In this document: piece by piece, positions 36,737 through 47,790 of the stretch
How positions within the stretch are numbered: the stretch's first letter is position 1
Layout of the letters: every line of letters starts with the position of its first letter
Made by a program: the position numbers and the translations under genes
DNA from: Chlorops oryzae
Taxonomy: Eukaryota; Arthropoda; Insecta; Diptera; Chloropidae
Assembly: GCA_020466095.1 (NCBI GenBank)
Contig: CM035807.1
Location: 8,875,697-8,939,696 of the forward strand
Reading direction: 5' to 3'
Length of the DNA stretch: 64,000 nucleotides
Notes under the pieces: model-generated
Told to the model about the DNA's origin: nothing
Databases searched by the model: none
Seen by the model: only the letters and a program-made list of their open reading frames with translations

Positions 36737-37375
36737 TTACTTGCGGAAGAATCTCAACACAGACGATGGAAGGTAAGAGCTGCTAGGTGCTTGAACACTA
36801 GCTTGCGGAGCACTGTGCGACTGACCTTGTGAGGCATAGTTAAGTACCGGAGCTTGACCGCCATTATGCGAGCTCGATGATCCGGGAAGTTGATCGTATT
36901 GCGATTGAATTGACTGCTGAGCATTCTGAGCATCCTGTTGTGTACGGTATTTGACGAAGTGTACCTCTGGAGGAGCTTGGTTGTGTGTGTGAATATTTTG
37001 CAGTTGCTGAGCGAAATTGCCAGTGTCCTGTTGTTTCTGGAGAACATAGATGGCAGTTCTACTCTCGGAGCTTGATTTAGCAATTTGGCGGGCGGCATTT
37101 TCGAGTCCACGAGTTTCTGGTCCACGGATGAAAATGACTTGTAAATTCTTTTTCGATGAGCCGGCGGATTGCTGAGGAGCGCTGTTATCCTCGAATTCAT
37201 TGTCCGGTGCGGTGTAACTGTAGAATTCCTTCGAGTATTCGGTGGGTGCAGATATTGGGGCACTGATTGGAGCCGAAAGTTGAGCGCCATGGCTTATTGG
37301 CTGTGAAGCCTGGTAGTTATATCCTCCTTCCGCATATACTGCGGCAATAAGGCACAGAACGATGAAGGCACGCAT
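36737..37375 (-). CDS. Tweedle (DUF243) cuticular protein, intronless gene 4
   Basis: One uninterrupted frame of 212 residues. I start it at 37375 (MRAFIVLCLIAAVYAEGG, a good signal peptide) rather than at an upstream in-frame ATG at 37447, which would add a Lys/Phe-rich leader unlike any Tweedle and destroy the signal peptide. The domain contains KEFYSYTAPDNEFED, KKNLQVIFIRGPE, AIYVLQKQQD and PEVHFVKYRTQQDAQNAQ, where PE of the usual TPEDA is replaced by QQ. The tail is Gln/Ser/Ala-rich and ends YLPSSVLRFFRK, close to gene 1. The neighbouring genes have an intron directly after codon 5; here codon 5 (Ile) runs directly into Val, so the intron is absent. This may be intron loss or an origin through a processed copy. 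It should be a secreted structural cuticle protein. Confidence 0.93.
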   Translation of the reverse strand: MRAFIVLCLIAAVYAEGGYNYQASQPISHGAQLSAPISAPISAPTEYSKEFYSYTAPDNEFEDNSAPQQSAGSSKKNLQVIFIRGPETRGLENAARQIAKSSSESRTAIYVLQKQQDTGNFAQQLQNIHTHNQAPPEVHFVKYRTQQDAQNAQQSIQSQYDQLPGSSSSHNGGQAPVLNYASQGQSHSAPQASVQAPSSSYLPSSVLRFFRK

Positions 37376-37487
37376 TATTTTTTTTTTTTTCGGATTGGAG
37401 TATAGAAAAATTTTTTTTTCTTTTGATATTGGTACTTGACTACCCAAAAGCTCTTTTGACTATGACTTACAACCGAAGAAGTTGTAA

Positions 37488-37495
37488 CTTTTATA
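37488..37495 (-). promoter_or_regulatory. TATA box of Tweedle gene 4
   Basis: TATAAAAG on the minus strand, 113 bases upstream of the ATG. A retained TATA promoter argues against a simple processed retrocopy. A GTAAGT at about 37,466-37,471 (minus strand) could be a 5' UTR donor, but no acceptor is obvious. Confidence 0.65.
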
Positions 37496-37740
37496 CAAAT
37501 TTGATCTTTGACATTCAAGAACTGATGCAACCATCTAAACAAAGTAACCGAGTAGGATTTTGTTTTTTTTTTTGTTTTTTTTTGATTTCAATAAATTACA
37601 TCAAAATCTATTTTAAGTTGGGCGAGACTCCAACACGTTTCTTGTGACATGTTTCAGCTTGTCACGAAGTCTCGTATGGAGATTGCAGCAGCTTGCATCG
37701 AACCGAAATGCACTTCAATCGTGTTCGACGATGCTTGCGT

Positions 37741-37768
37741 GTGGTGTGTGTGTGTTTGTGTGTGTGTT
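37741..37768 (+). repeat. (TG)n microsatellite upstream of Tweedle gene 4
   Basis: GTGTGTGTGTG tracts interrupted by a few T. Nothing else is recognised from 37,500 to 38,365. Confidence 0.8.
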
Positions 37769-38365
37769 TTCAATATTCATATTATTATGCAAATCGATGC
37801 AACTTTTAATTTTTCAAACGAAATGAGCTCCAAATGAAATGAAGATTGGTCTTTTGGTAGCTCTGTTCTTTTATCATTCGTGCTTTGTTATGCAAATGTA
37901 TCGCTATACGAGTTTCATGCATTTTTTTTTCTTTCCATTTTTGGCATTCATGGAACCGAAAGGTGGAACTGATACTATTTAATTGAAAAAATTTGAAAAA
38001 TCATGTTGTTCTACTGTGTCGTCGTCGAACTAAAAAGCCGATAAAGATAAAATGACCAAAACGTTTTGTTGATTAAAATAAATTCGTGAACCTGAACATA
38101 CCGCATAGCACTGACATTGCTTCATAGCGCTTATAAGGGCATTCGGATGGTCATTTATTTTTTTTTTTCGTTTTGATTTTTTTGGGCCTTGTAGGTCTAT
38201 TCGACCATTTTTAGCTTGAATGCTTACAAAAAAGACTTTATTGTCTTATTGTTTTCATTTCAAGAACGATTTATATTTAAATAAAATTCGAGTAAATTTT
38301 GAGTAAATTTTTTAATTCAGTTTTGTTACTTGAAATAAATAATAGCTTAGAAATATTAAAAGTAA

Positions 38366-38628
38366 GGTAGTTCCATGAGAAACGGTCCCGTGACAGGGTA
38401 AATGGGAAGCAAGAGCACCTGGGCAATTCCATTCAGTCCCAGCAGTCACAGTCACTTTTTTTTTTAGGTTTCAGCTCATAATATTTAAAACAAACAGGAT
38501 GTGATTCTCAAGGATTTATAATTATGAAAACTTTTAATGACAGTTAAGCAATAAAATTACCAAATTTCTGCTTGAAATGGCTGTGCCTGGTGGGACCATT
38601 AAGACCGTTTTGCGTGGAATTGCCCACC
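38366..38628. mobile_element. TIR-like dispersed element
   Basis: The left end reads GGTAGTTCCATGAGAAACGG and the right end, from the other strand, GGTGGGCAATTCCACGCAAA followed by ACGGTC. These are imperfect inverted repeats sharing the TTCCAYG and AAACGGTC cores. Inside, about 38,465-38,572 matches 46,743-46,850 (GGATGTGATTCTCAAGGATT and GAAAACTTTTRAYGAC), so part is dispersed in the window. No target duplication is identified. Confidence 0.5.
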
Positions 38629-40604
38629 GTTTTTTTTTTTTTTTTTTTGTTTTCTAGACCAAAGTTCTCAAAAGTCTCATATGACCCATAAATGAAATGA
38701 CAAAGTATTTACCATTTTAGCTACCCTAGAATTTATTTATTTATTTTATTTATTTTTTTTATTTTATTATATATTATATAATATTTAATATTTTCCTAGT
38801 GCAGTAAGAATTGAGATTAAAAATATCGGGCTTTCAATCAAGTACAGATGAAATACAAAACACATAAGGCGGTATACTATTCCAAACGGCGAAAGGACAA
38901 CTATAATTTAATTATAAAGAACCTCTTATTCCAAATCATTTTCCCTATTGAGGTTCCTATTTTTCACTATACATTCATCACATCACAAGCTTCTTCCAAC
39001 GCCAACAACACCCCACTTAACCCCGAGCGATGCATTCAATCGTCTCACCGACAATCCTCAACCATGGCGATCATAATCCAATTAACCTCTAAAATTTATT
39101 AATTATTTAAACCGTTCCAAAAATCTGTCCGAAATCATGAATAATCATTTTTTTGTTGTTTTTTGTTTTTCAGAAACACGCGCTCATATATTTTGGGTCG
39201 AATTTTGTTATCATCACAACAGATACTTATAAAATTGAATACTACCATGAGTAGATGAGTGGCGCCATCCACTGAAATTTATGAAGTATTGATAATTCTG
39301 AAACCGTATACATGAAATTATACAAATAAATAAATTATTAAAAATTATCGATATTGACAAAGCCATTAATATACACATAATCGTTTCGCGTTTCTTCATA
39401 CGAAATTCGATCGTTTGCATCTGGGCTTTCTGCACTGCGTCTTTGACGTACCTACATTCAATCTGTTGCGGACCGTCGTGAGGTCAACATTCTTGCACGA
39501 ATTATATTTGAAAGTATGTAAATAAGTATATGAAAAAGTTTAATTTTTCAGAAAGTTATCAACTATTTGTGAAATATATGATTTAAATTAAACTAATCGC
39601 TGGGCAAGGTCGAAGAAGGTTCAAAAGAATTAAATGCGAGTGGGTTTATTGTGATAGTAAGACCATTTGGTGCTGCCAAAGGAAACTAAATGGAATCAAT
39701 GGATATATTCGGCTCATTTTGGAACCACTTTATTCGAAAAGGCTTGATAGCCTACAGTCACACTATGTATGCCATAAGTTTTTGTACCAACTGTGGCGTT
39801 CCACCACTGCTCTACTTCCAAACTAAATATATCAAATAGTTAAGAAACTTAACCGATTTTCATTGCGGCTTCTAAAACAACATATTTCCAAAATTAATGT
39901 GAACAGTCGATAATCTCTTAATGGATTCATAAATAATAGGTAGGTATGTATATCAAGAAATAAAATTTAAAAAAACTTTTCGCTTATCGTTTGATTTATG
40001 TTCCTATTCCCCAAACGATTGATTATGCAAATATCCAACGGTCGCAGATCCAACTTTCATTGGTATTTCATTAAGAAGTTTATCAATGAAAAATTTTATT
40101 GGTTGTTATATATTTAAATCTTCTAAGCTTATTCTGTTGAAAATATAATTAGAGAGCACATTTTTACTATTTGATTAGAGAGGGTGAAATAGAAAAGCAA
40201 CGAAATCACCTTACAATGAAAATTGATGAAATTTGGTAGCCATGGACGACAATGTCAGAACTATTTTCGTGTTAAACTTTTCAACTTCATTAACTAATGT
40301 GATATTATGAAGGACCTTTTCAAGATGCTCTATATTTAAACTATAATTATAGTTATCCATAGTTCTGGATTTATAGCAGTGTCGGCCCAAATTCGATTTT
40401 CCTTGCACATGTGCTTGAAAGACCGAATTCTGCCGACGCAGCGAACGCACACGTCCCAGTAGTCAATAGGTCGCCCCCGATATTTGTGACATGCCAAAGT
40501 GCCAGTCCTTGATGACTAGCCATTTCACCTACCACATGAACCTGAAAGAGTAGATAGGCCTCAGCTCACATTTCCCTATTCGCTGCGTATGATTGTTTTT
40601 GCTG
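38629..40604. other. non-coding stretch
   Basis: No gene or element ends recognised. AT-rich, with poly-T at 38,630-38,648. Confidence 0.45.
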
Positions 40605-40646
40605 TTGTCTGCTTTTAGGTCGCATTCTGATCATTTGGCCGTCAAG

Positions 40647-40720
40647 CGTTCAATAGCGCAGTGGTTGAAACTATGACTCGATAGCCGGGAGGTTCGGGGT
40701 TCAATCCTTGCGGGCGGCGA
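40647..40720 (+). other. tRNA-like module 1 (copy 1)
   Basis: A-box-like TAGCGCAGTGG begins at 40654 and B-box-like GGTTCAATCC at 40698, 44 nt apart, the spacing in ordinary tRNA genes. The acceptor arms do not pair properly and the T-arm is only partly paired, so this is not a functional tRNA gene. It looks like a tRNA-derived internal pol III promoter, as in SINEs. Confidence 0.6.
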
Positions 40721-40968
40721 GAATTTTTCCTAAATTTTTTACTTTTTTTATAAATTAGAGTTTTTTTTTTTTTTTGTTCATAGTTCAGTTATTTTGGAAG
40801 ACAAACATTTTCCCCTAAATTTTTAAGGTTTTATTATTATTTTTTTTTTTTTAATGGTTCATTTTCAAGTAAACAATTTTTTGGAGTGAAAAAATTCGTT
40901 AAATACGTTTCCCAAAATCTGAGCAACGCTAAACTCAAGTGAGCATTTTGACCAAGAAATTAAATTCG

Positions 40969-41045
40969 TTCGTTTTAGCGTAATAGTTAAGGCGTTCGCC
41001 CAGCGATCTGGTGGTCAGCGGTTCAAGCCTCGGTGGAGGCGAGAA
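40969..41045 (+). other. tRNA-like module 2 (copy 1)
   Basis: A-box-like TAGCGTAATAGTTAAGGCG begins at 40976 and B-box-like GGTTCAAGCC at 41020, again 44 nt apart. It differs from module 1, so it derives from a different tRNA or an old duplication. An acceptor stem is not evident. Confidence 0.6.
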
Positions 41046-41130
41046 AATTTTAATAAAATAAATAAATTTAAAAAAATTCAAAACAAAAAATGAAATTTTT
41101 CTTTTTTCTCAGTGTCGCTGGTGCTAGGCC

Positions 41131-43299
41131 ATTTTCCTGCCTCTTTTCGCTAGCGAAATGACTGGTTAAAGGTGGCGCATAAAAGGACGACCTGTCCCCG
41201 GCAATGAGATCGTAATGTTAAATTCGCCAGCGTCTTGGATAGGAAAGGGACCGATCCCCGACACCCAGTGACTAGTGAAATCGCTAGTGTTGTGGTGGCT
41301 CCGCTAACTACTGGGGTATAGCGTGTACCGATTTGTGCGAAAACCGTCGGCTGCTTTCGTGTGTGTAAAAAAACAAACTTAAACGCATTCACTGCAGCAA
41401 AAAATTACAAAAATTAAATATCTAGACTTCTTGTTGACATGGTCGACAGAGATGAACTATACCTATTGACTCATTGTAGACATTGGATCATGTGCGGACA
41501 GGGTTCCTGCAGGGTTCGTCCATGCAAATCAGAGTAGCTCACAGCGAAGTCGATAGCGCAATCACACACACAATTATGAATGTTTTCGTATAGGTTTGGC
41601 CGTCACTGATTTATAGCCCCTTCCCATGAGAGAACTAGTTACATTTGAACGTGATTCGATCATGTATAATTATAAGATTTAAATGCAGGAATAGGTCATT
41701 AATTTCGTGCAGTTTATTCGGATTTTATATCAGTCAAAAATTCTATTGAGGTCAAAGAACCAATAAAAGACATACGGACGCGACAAAAACAGAACTGTTT
41801 CTCAAATAGTCACATCCGTTGCTAGATAGAACAGAGTCGATATGATTGTCATATATTGTAATAAAGGTTTACGTTTAAAATAGAACACTTTGTGGTAAAT
41901 GAAAACTGTTGATTAAAATTTCTTTGTTGAATATTTTTCCTCGAACTGAAAATTTTTTTATCGCGAGAAATATCTTTTTAATCAGTAATTCGATATATTA
42001 ATGCGAACAGATATTTACGTGATTAATACGAGCTGATAATCTTTGATTAATGGCTGCGGTTTGTGGTTTCGTGGAAATTTTTAATCATGTCATATCAAGG
42101 TTCAAGCCTTTGTAAATTGGAAACAATTTGAAAATCTTCATGAAGCTTGATATGGACAGCTTTCGGAAAATTCAAAGGACAAAAGAGTTTTCAATTTGAG
42201 CTTCAGAGAAATTTTCACTAAAAATGATTTTCGAAGCCTCTAAGACAAAAAAAAAAACCAAGGATTAGAATATAAAAACTTTAACTCCTTTAAATTCTGG
42301 AAGCCAAAGTTTTTGTTCTTAAAGATTTGCCCTTTCGATTAAGATAAAATTTAAATAAAAAAGGCAACCCTAGCGTTTGAATAAAGAGTTTAAATTTGCA
42401 TAAAGTTGAATCCTTCAATTTCTGCGTGAACATGAAAATGTCATTGCCAATGCCTAACATTGCACCAGTGCTGAATTGAAGGATTTAAGGGGCCTTAAGT
42501 ATTTACAAAAAAATAATTTAAAAAAATTTTAACTTCTTGTTTGAACCCACCTTTTTAAGTGCGCTTGGCTCCGCTCTTCTGACTGATATTCAAATTTTTT
42601 TTTGTTGTTTTCACAAAGAGACATCGGATACATTGAGGGGACCACGGCGACCAAAAATTCTTTAAGAGCATACATCTGCCCTTCTAATCGATTGAATAAT
42701 CTACTTTGATCTAGAATTGAATTTTTTATCTTTTTTTGCTTCGATGGTGCCCATTGCTAGTGCGCCTTAACATATATTATGATTTTGAGCCGGCACTGCA
42801 CTCTATACATTGTATACGCTCGCCTATTTTGTGGGTAAGCATTTTTGCGGTCAATTTAATGGTATCGTTAAGCAATATAAAAATAAATTTAATCTGAAAT
42901 TTGATACCAGAAAACAATTTTTTGTCGGCATATTCGAGAGTGTCGCCCGGAATGGCATACTTTGTAAAATTTATTTAAATGAAAAGTTTAAATCATTCGG
43001 TCCATTCGACCGTACATTTTCAGACTGACCTCAAAACATTGGATTTTATAACATTTTGTCAAAGCAGCACTTTTCCCTTTCAATGAAATTCAAGAACTAC
43101 CATAACAAGCACTTGCAAAGCCGTTGATAATGGAAGCCACCATAAAATGTTTGAAATTTAAAACAATTCGAAATTATTTCAAATGAAGTGGACTTTGAAA
43201 AAAATAAATATATTTGTAAATGAAGAGAATTAGTTTTTGTAACGATTTAATTGAAAATTATATTTTAATTTGAAAATTCTTTAAGATATCTATATACAT
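41131..43299. other. non-coding stretch
   Basis: From 41,131 to 41,380 the sequence is GC-richer, with repeated TAGCGAAAT- and GACTAGTGAAAT-like words, and may belong to the element on its left. The rest is AT-rich without supportable genes. Confidence 0.4.
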
Positions 43300-43532
43300 G
43301 GCGTATTTACATTAGGGCAGGGAAAGGCAGCCGCCCCCTCTAAATATTTTTTCTCATTATACACCGCAAAAGAGTTTTCTAGGAGTATCAAAAAATGAGA
43401 CAAGGCCTCCAAAATCAGTTTTCAGAAGATAAACGGAAACCTTTGCGTACATGTGACAACACCTATGAACATATAGAAAAAATTATTTGCATCTTGCCCT
43501 TCCCCAACTGAAGTTCTGGATACGCCCTTGTC
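43300..43532. mobile_element. possible short TIR element
   Basis: The ends share an inverted GGCGTAT word followed by AGGGCA/GGGCA-containing sequence (left GGCGTATTTACATTAGGGCA; right, other strand, GGGCGTATCCAGAACTTC then AGTTGGGGAAGGGCA). Similarity is weak and no target duplication is evident. Confidence 0.3.
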
Positions 43533-43864
43533 TATATAGCATTTATGTTTATGGACTTATTACAATTCAGGCTTTAAAAAGTGGTAATGGTGTTGATAAT
43601 AGAGGCTTTTCCTTTCCTCTGTCGTATACTTTACTATGATATTATCTTTCAGTCTTCCTATTAGAAAATGTTTTGTCAAAAATTCCTTAACTAAGGCTGT
43701 TCGGGACAGCCAAACGTTCAAAGCATATAAGAACATTCGACTGTTCCTCGGCTTTTTAATTTGAATTCAGTTAGCAATGTATGCATTAATTAAGCCTATT
43801 TTTGATTGGAATAAAGGATGCAATGGGGTCGAGTATTGTCTAAGAAAAAATACTGTAAAATTTA

Positions 43865-44290
43865 TAAAGAAAGTCTCTTTTATTTCATTTTCTCCGTAGA
43901 GGGGATGTAGAAATTTTTAGATTGATACATTTATAAATTTTGATGCTCCAAGGAGGTAATGACTTAGGTCATATGTCGGAAAGTTGGACTATTTTGATTA
44001 AGTGGTAAAATTTTGACTACTGCTTAGCAATTCTTTGCGCAGTCTAACGTGAATTCTCAAATTACATTATTAATTAATATATGGAAGACGTTTCTTCCTG
44101 CATTATTCGATTAAAAATTAATATTTCCTGCGTGACTCTGACAGCTGCAAATATAACAAAAAATGGAAAAAACAAAAAATTGAAATTTTTTAAGTACTTT
44201 GGTACTGGTTTTTCAAAAAGTAATATCATTTTTTCTCTTTTAAGTTCGATGTATAATATATTCAGAAATTTGTTGAGATAAAAAACTAAA
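43865..44290 (+). repeat. duplicated non-coding segment, copy 1
   Basis: This is homologous to 44,620-45,150. Shared words in the same order: TAACGTGAATTC, CTTCCTGCAT, AATATTTCCTGCG, TGACAGCTG, TTTTTTAAGTACTTTGGTACT, TTTAAGTTCGATGT. It is diverged, with indels. There is no shared reading frame. Confidence 0.75.
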
Positions 44291-44619
44291 GCTTCCGCCG
44301 TATGCATAGACGTACACCGAGTCACTTTCGTATTGAGTCAAGAATCAAAATGAGTATTAGACATGCAGACCGCATTTTGGAAAAATTTTCTGGTTGGCTA
44401 TTTAATAGGAGCTTTCTGAACCAACTTCAAAAAAAAGTTTAGGCTTAAGGAGTTTGGTTTCTAGTGATTTTATCATACGAATATATTACGTATACTTCGA
44501 AAAGATCAATTAAGCTCTATTAATTTACATTAACAAAATACCAATACCTATGGGCGTCGAAGTCAATCTGCAATCGTTACTGACAAAATACAAATATAAA
44601 GTAACCCATTTTTGTGGTA

Positions 44620-45150
44620 AAAAGTTTCTCTTTTTCTGCTATTTTCTCAGTATAGGGATAAAATTTTTAACTTGATACTTTAACTCAAAGCGTTCATATG
44701 AGCTCCGAGCGAGTTAAGGTTTACTAACGGCATATGACCCATCCGGAAAGTTGACTATTTCTGCACTACTTCCCAAGTGGTGAAAATTCATATTGCGACT
44801 ACTCGCATTAAGCCAGAATTCCAATAGCGCAGGAGCTGCGTAACGTGAATTCCTGCAAACGTTCAACAAATAAAAACATATGAAACCACGTTCAATCAAC
44901 TTCCTGCATGCTCACGCAGACGCACGAGTTCGAAAAATTGAATATTTCCTGCGCGTGAGCTACATGACAGCTGAGTATAACAGTTGAAAAAAGGAAGATA
45001 ACAGTGTTGTAAAAACTATTGAGTACTTTTTTAAAGTACTTGGTACTACGGGGGCATACTTTTCTTTCTCAATCAAGTAAAATACATTAAATTTTCTTTT
45101 CATTTAAGCTTCGATGTCTATATATATGATTTCTATAATTTATTTGTTAA
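44620..45150 (+). repeat. duplicated non-coding segment, copy 2
   Basis: The partner of 43,865-44,290, offset about 0.8 kb. It carries the same word order, with TTTTTTAAAGTACTTGGTACT and TTTAAGCTTCGATGTCTATA. This could be an old tandem duplication or two insertions of one repeat family. Confidence 0.75.
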
Positions 45151-45640
45151 GTAAAAGGAATTATTATATTCCGTTCATAGCAAATAAGACGAGTACAAGA
45201 GTATCATTAAAAATGTTGAGATCAAGTTCAGATCTAAATGCAGCAATGGCATGCTCATGCACACGCATTATTGGAAATAGCATTTTTCCTGCACCTCCTG
45301 CAAAATAAAATTTCCTTTGAACTCCTGCTAAAATTCGCTTTACAAACCCTTAATCTAATGAAGTTTGCCAGTGGCGTATTAAATTTTTACCCGGTTTTTG
45401 TACTCGGTGTTAGCAAATTAAACTGAAAATTTCAAATGCAACTCTGCGCTAACCTTAGAGTTAAATGTTAACCCAGGGTATATTTTCGGATTAGATGATT
45501 TTTTTAATATGTTTGTTTTGACATTTGTAAGCATAGATTACGCCGATAACCCAAAACCCGGCCTAGTGAGAACATATTATTTGTGTCCTTAAATTTATTA
45601 TATATTTTTTGATGGAACTATAAAGGATTCGCAACACTAT

Positions 45641-46028
45641 ATGGATTTTAAAAGGACGCCAATAGGAAAAAAATACACCCAACGGCAACTACAATCATCC
45701 CTGTTTGGAACTGCTTTGTATTCTATATTTTCAGATTTCTTAAAGGCTATTTTCTCACACATAAGTATAATAAACTCCTCTAGATATATATATATATACT
45801 TTGCAGCGCAAAACAGTTTAATGTGCAGAGGGTTAAATTTATTTAATAGTTTGCCAAACGATGTGAAAAATGAACGGAATGTAGTTAGATTTAAAACAAA
45901 AGTTGTCAAGTTTGTCAAGGAGAACTATGAATGATGTGATGGATAATATTTGTAAATTGATAGACAATGTTAATAGCAAAATATTGCTAAATAAACCAAC
46001 ACTACTACTACTACTACTACTACTACTA
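45641..46028 (+). mobile_element. 3' end of a non-LTR retrotransposon with (ACT)n tail
   Basis: An open frame (45,641-45,934) ends with GLNLFNSLPNDVKNERNV followed by VRFKTKVVKFVKENY. The LFNSLPxxVKN...FKxxVKxFL pattern is typical of the last residues of ORF2 in several non-LTR clades. A short 3' UTR follows, with AATAAA, and then nine to ten ACT units at 46,001-46,028 as a tail. The element is 5' truncated just before this point. The combination of ORF2 end, short UTR and simple tail supports the call. The clade is uncertain. Confidence 0.65.
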
Positions 46029-46742
46029 TAAGAGCTCCTAGTTCTAATGGCTCAATTTTTTCCGCCCACAATTTTCATTGATAATTTTTTATGTTACGGA
46101 TAAAAGCATGAATAATTCCTTGGTATATATAAAACTATTAAAAAGAAAATACGTTACATTTAAAATCTAAGCCTAATCTTTAAATCATATTCGATCCTAC
46201 CGGTTTTTAAAACACAAAACCCAATGATCCGGCTCAAGATTTGACGTCCAAAATTGAAAACTGTTTTGTAAACTGTTACAAATTCTTTCGATGACCTTCA
46301 AAATATCGATTTCATTATCAATTTAGCATAAGCTGGTCTCCACGATTAGTCATTGGGATTTTTTTGGTATTCACATATTAGTTTATTTGTGTTTTGTTTT
46401 TTGGCCGTAAAACGTCGAGCGAAGATCATTGAAATTAGATATTCCACATTAAATGTCATTTTATTTTTTTCCCTTTCGCTGTTTTACATATCCAGCTGTC
46501 ACAGCGAGTGTGCAAAGAGACATTTTTATCTTCATCTTTTATGCAGGCATTTGAATTTTTTTTTTTTGACGTCAAACAAATGTTTACATACACTTCGAAT
46601 CAATTGTGGTTAAAAAATATTTATAAAATATTTCATGCCCGTATTTAGAGGTTCATACATTCGACTTTTTCATGAACTTTCATTTCAACTATTGCCCAGC
46701 GTTCGCTGCAATTTGATCCATTTTTTCACACCCGACAAACTC

Positions 46743-46850
46743 AATTCTTTTTTTAGGTTTAAGCTTAAAATATTTTCAAAAAAGGATGTGATTCTCAAGG
46801 ATTTGAAATTTCGAAAACTTTTGACGACATTTAAGCTATAAAATTACATA
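46743..46850 (+). repeat. dispersed repeat shared with 38.5 kb
   Basis: This matches about 38,465-38,572 over about 105 bp (TTTTTTTAGGTTT, GGATGTGATTCTCAAGGATT, GAAAACTTTT, AAGC-ATAAAATTAC). It lies upstream of Tweedle gene 5, while the partner lies upstream of gene 4. Confidence 0.75.
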
Positions 46851-47115
46851 ATAGTGGGATTCAAGCAGGTGTGCAATTTTTGCACCCTCGCAAATTTTGA
46901 GTTTGTGCAAATTTGTTTGTATGGGAAAAAAATTCCGCGGCCGGGAAAATGTTGCACTTCGATTTTAATGGGCAAAATTTTCGCCATGTTATCGCACAAG
47001 TTTTGCACACGTTCTTCGCAGGGTCGTTCATACAAAAGGGCAAAATTTGCTTGTGCAAAATGCGCACACTTCAATTTCCACAGCTGCGTGAATACCACTA
47101 TTATCTGCACAGAAT

Positions 47116-47455
47116 GGCTAAGACGGGTGTGAGCCTTAGGACAGTTTTGCTTGAAATTGACCTAGCTATTAAATTTAAGGACGATCTAGATAAAAGTGCT
47201 TATAACCGACGAGTGCTTGCTTATATCCGTTTGATAGTGTTGTATCCCTGTAAGCTGTTCGTTATAAAAAATGATCGCTTTAACTTCACATCGATCTCAA
47301 CTGTACTATCGAACATTTTGTTTTTTTTTTGTGTCACTCTTGTGAGAAAATCGACTTCAAAGGAGATCGAATGGAAAAAATTTGAAAATTTAAAAGTGAA
47401 ATTGAAAGATGAGCTTAAAAAATTGCCAGCTTACCATACTTACAAAACGATTTAA
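47116..47455 (+). CDS. unidentified 112-codon open frame upstream of Tweedle gene 5
   Basis: A plus-strand frame starting MAKTGVSLRTVLLEIDLAIK runs 112 codons to TAA (an open frame continues upstream to 46,913). The middle is hydrophobic (LAYIRLIVLYPCKLFVI and SISTVLSNILFFFCVTLV), flanked by basic/acidic stretches (KEIEWKKFENLKVKLKDELKK at the end looks amphipathic). Two possible membrane segments and a charged tail are more protein-like than most frames here, but I recognise no family. It could be a chance frame or a remnant exon. No promoter or splice evidence is decisive. Confidence 0.25.
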
Positions 47456-47705
47456 GAGCCCCCCAAAAAAAAAAAACCCCAATCGATACGATTATTTGTT
47501 GTTGACAACGCTCATGAAAGGCGACAACTGCTGAAACTTATCTTCAGGAAGGCGGTCTTTGATTATTCAAAATGTTGTGTCAAATCGCCAATTTGGCGCC
47601 GATTTTGATGAATCACGAAAATCAGCAGAAAATCGAAAATAGCAAAATTAATAAAAATTCAAAAATATCCAAAGACAATGCCAAAAAAATCGCGAAACTA
47701 TTCGG

Positions 47706-47713
47706 TATAAATA
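47706..47713 (+). promoter_or_regulatory. TATA box of Tweedle gene 5
   Basis: TATAAATA, 85 bases before the start codon at 47,791, implying a 5' UTR of about 55 nt. Confidence 0.6.
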
Positions 47714-47790
47714 TTAGTGTTCGCAGAATTGGAGTTCACATATTATTAAAATCATACCGTTGAGATACATCGTTTGCAAATATTTTGAAA

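Larger units (their letters stand above)
40605..41130 (+). mobile_element. repeat element with two tRNA-like modules, copy 1
   Basis: This aligns, in opposite orientation, with the core of the TIR element at 55,400-56,311. Shared blocks in order: GGTCGCATTCTGATCA or its variant, module 1, a T-rich spacer ending in TCATTTTCAAGTAAACA and GCAACGCTAA-type bases, GAGCATTTTGACCAA, TTCGTTCGTTTTAGCG, module 2, an A-rich stretch, and GTCGCTGGTG. The copies differ by many substitutions and small indels. In this copy I could not find the CACCGAGAGAAA ends, so its borders are approximate. Confidence 0.7.

Noticed and set aside
36754..37290. 178-codon minus-strand frame overlapping Tweedle gene 4
   Set aside because: Shadow of the Tweedle coding frame in another phase; no family features.
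37376..37447. Upstream in-frame ATG extending Tweedle gene 4 by 24 residues
   Set aside because: The extension is Lys/Phe-rich from poly-T/poly-A and would mask the signal peptide; all relatives start at MRxFI.
40647..41045. Two genuine tRNA genes
   Set aside because: A- and B-box spacing is right, but acceptor stems do not pair and T-arms are poor; the same modules recur in a transposon-like element.
46861..47110. Overlapping open frames on both strands around 46.85-47.11 kb
   Set aside because: Symmetric TGCAAA/TTTGCA-type words keep both strands open; no protein features were seen.
47116..47455. Chemoreceptor C-terminus
   Set aside because: The hydrophobic run briefly resembled the last membrane segment of an insect gustatory receptor, but the 36-residue charged tail and missing signature residues do not fit.
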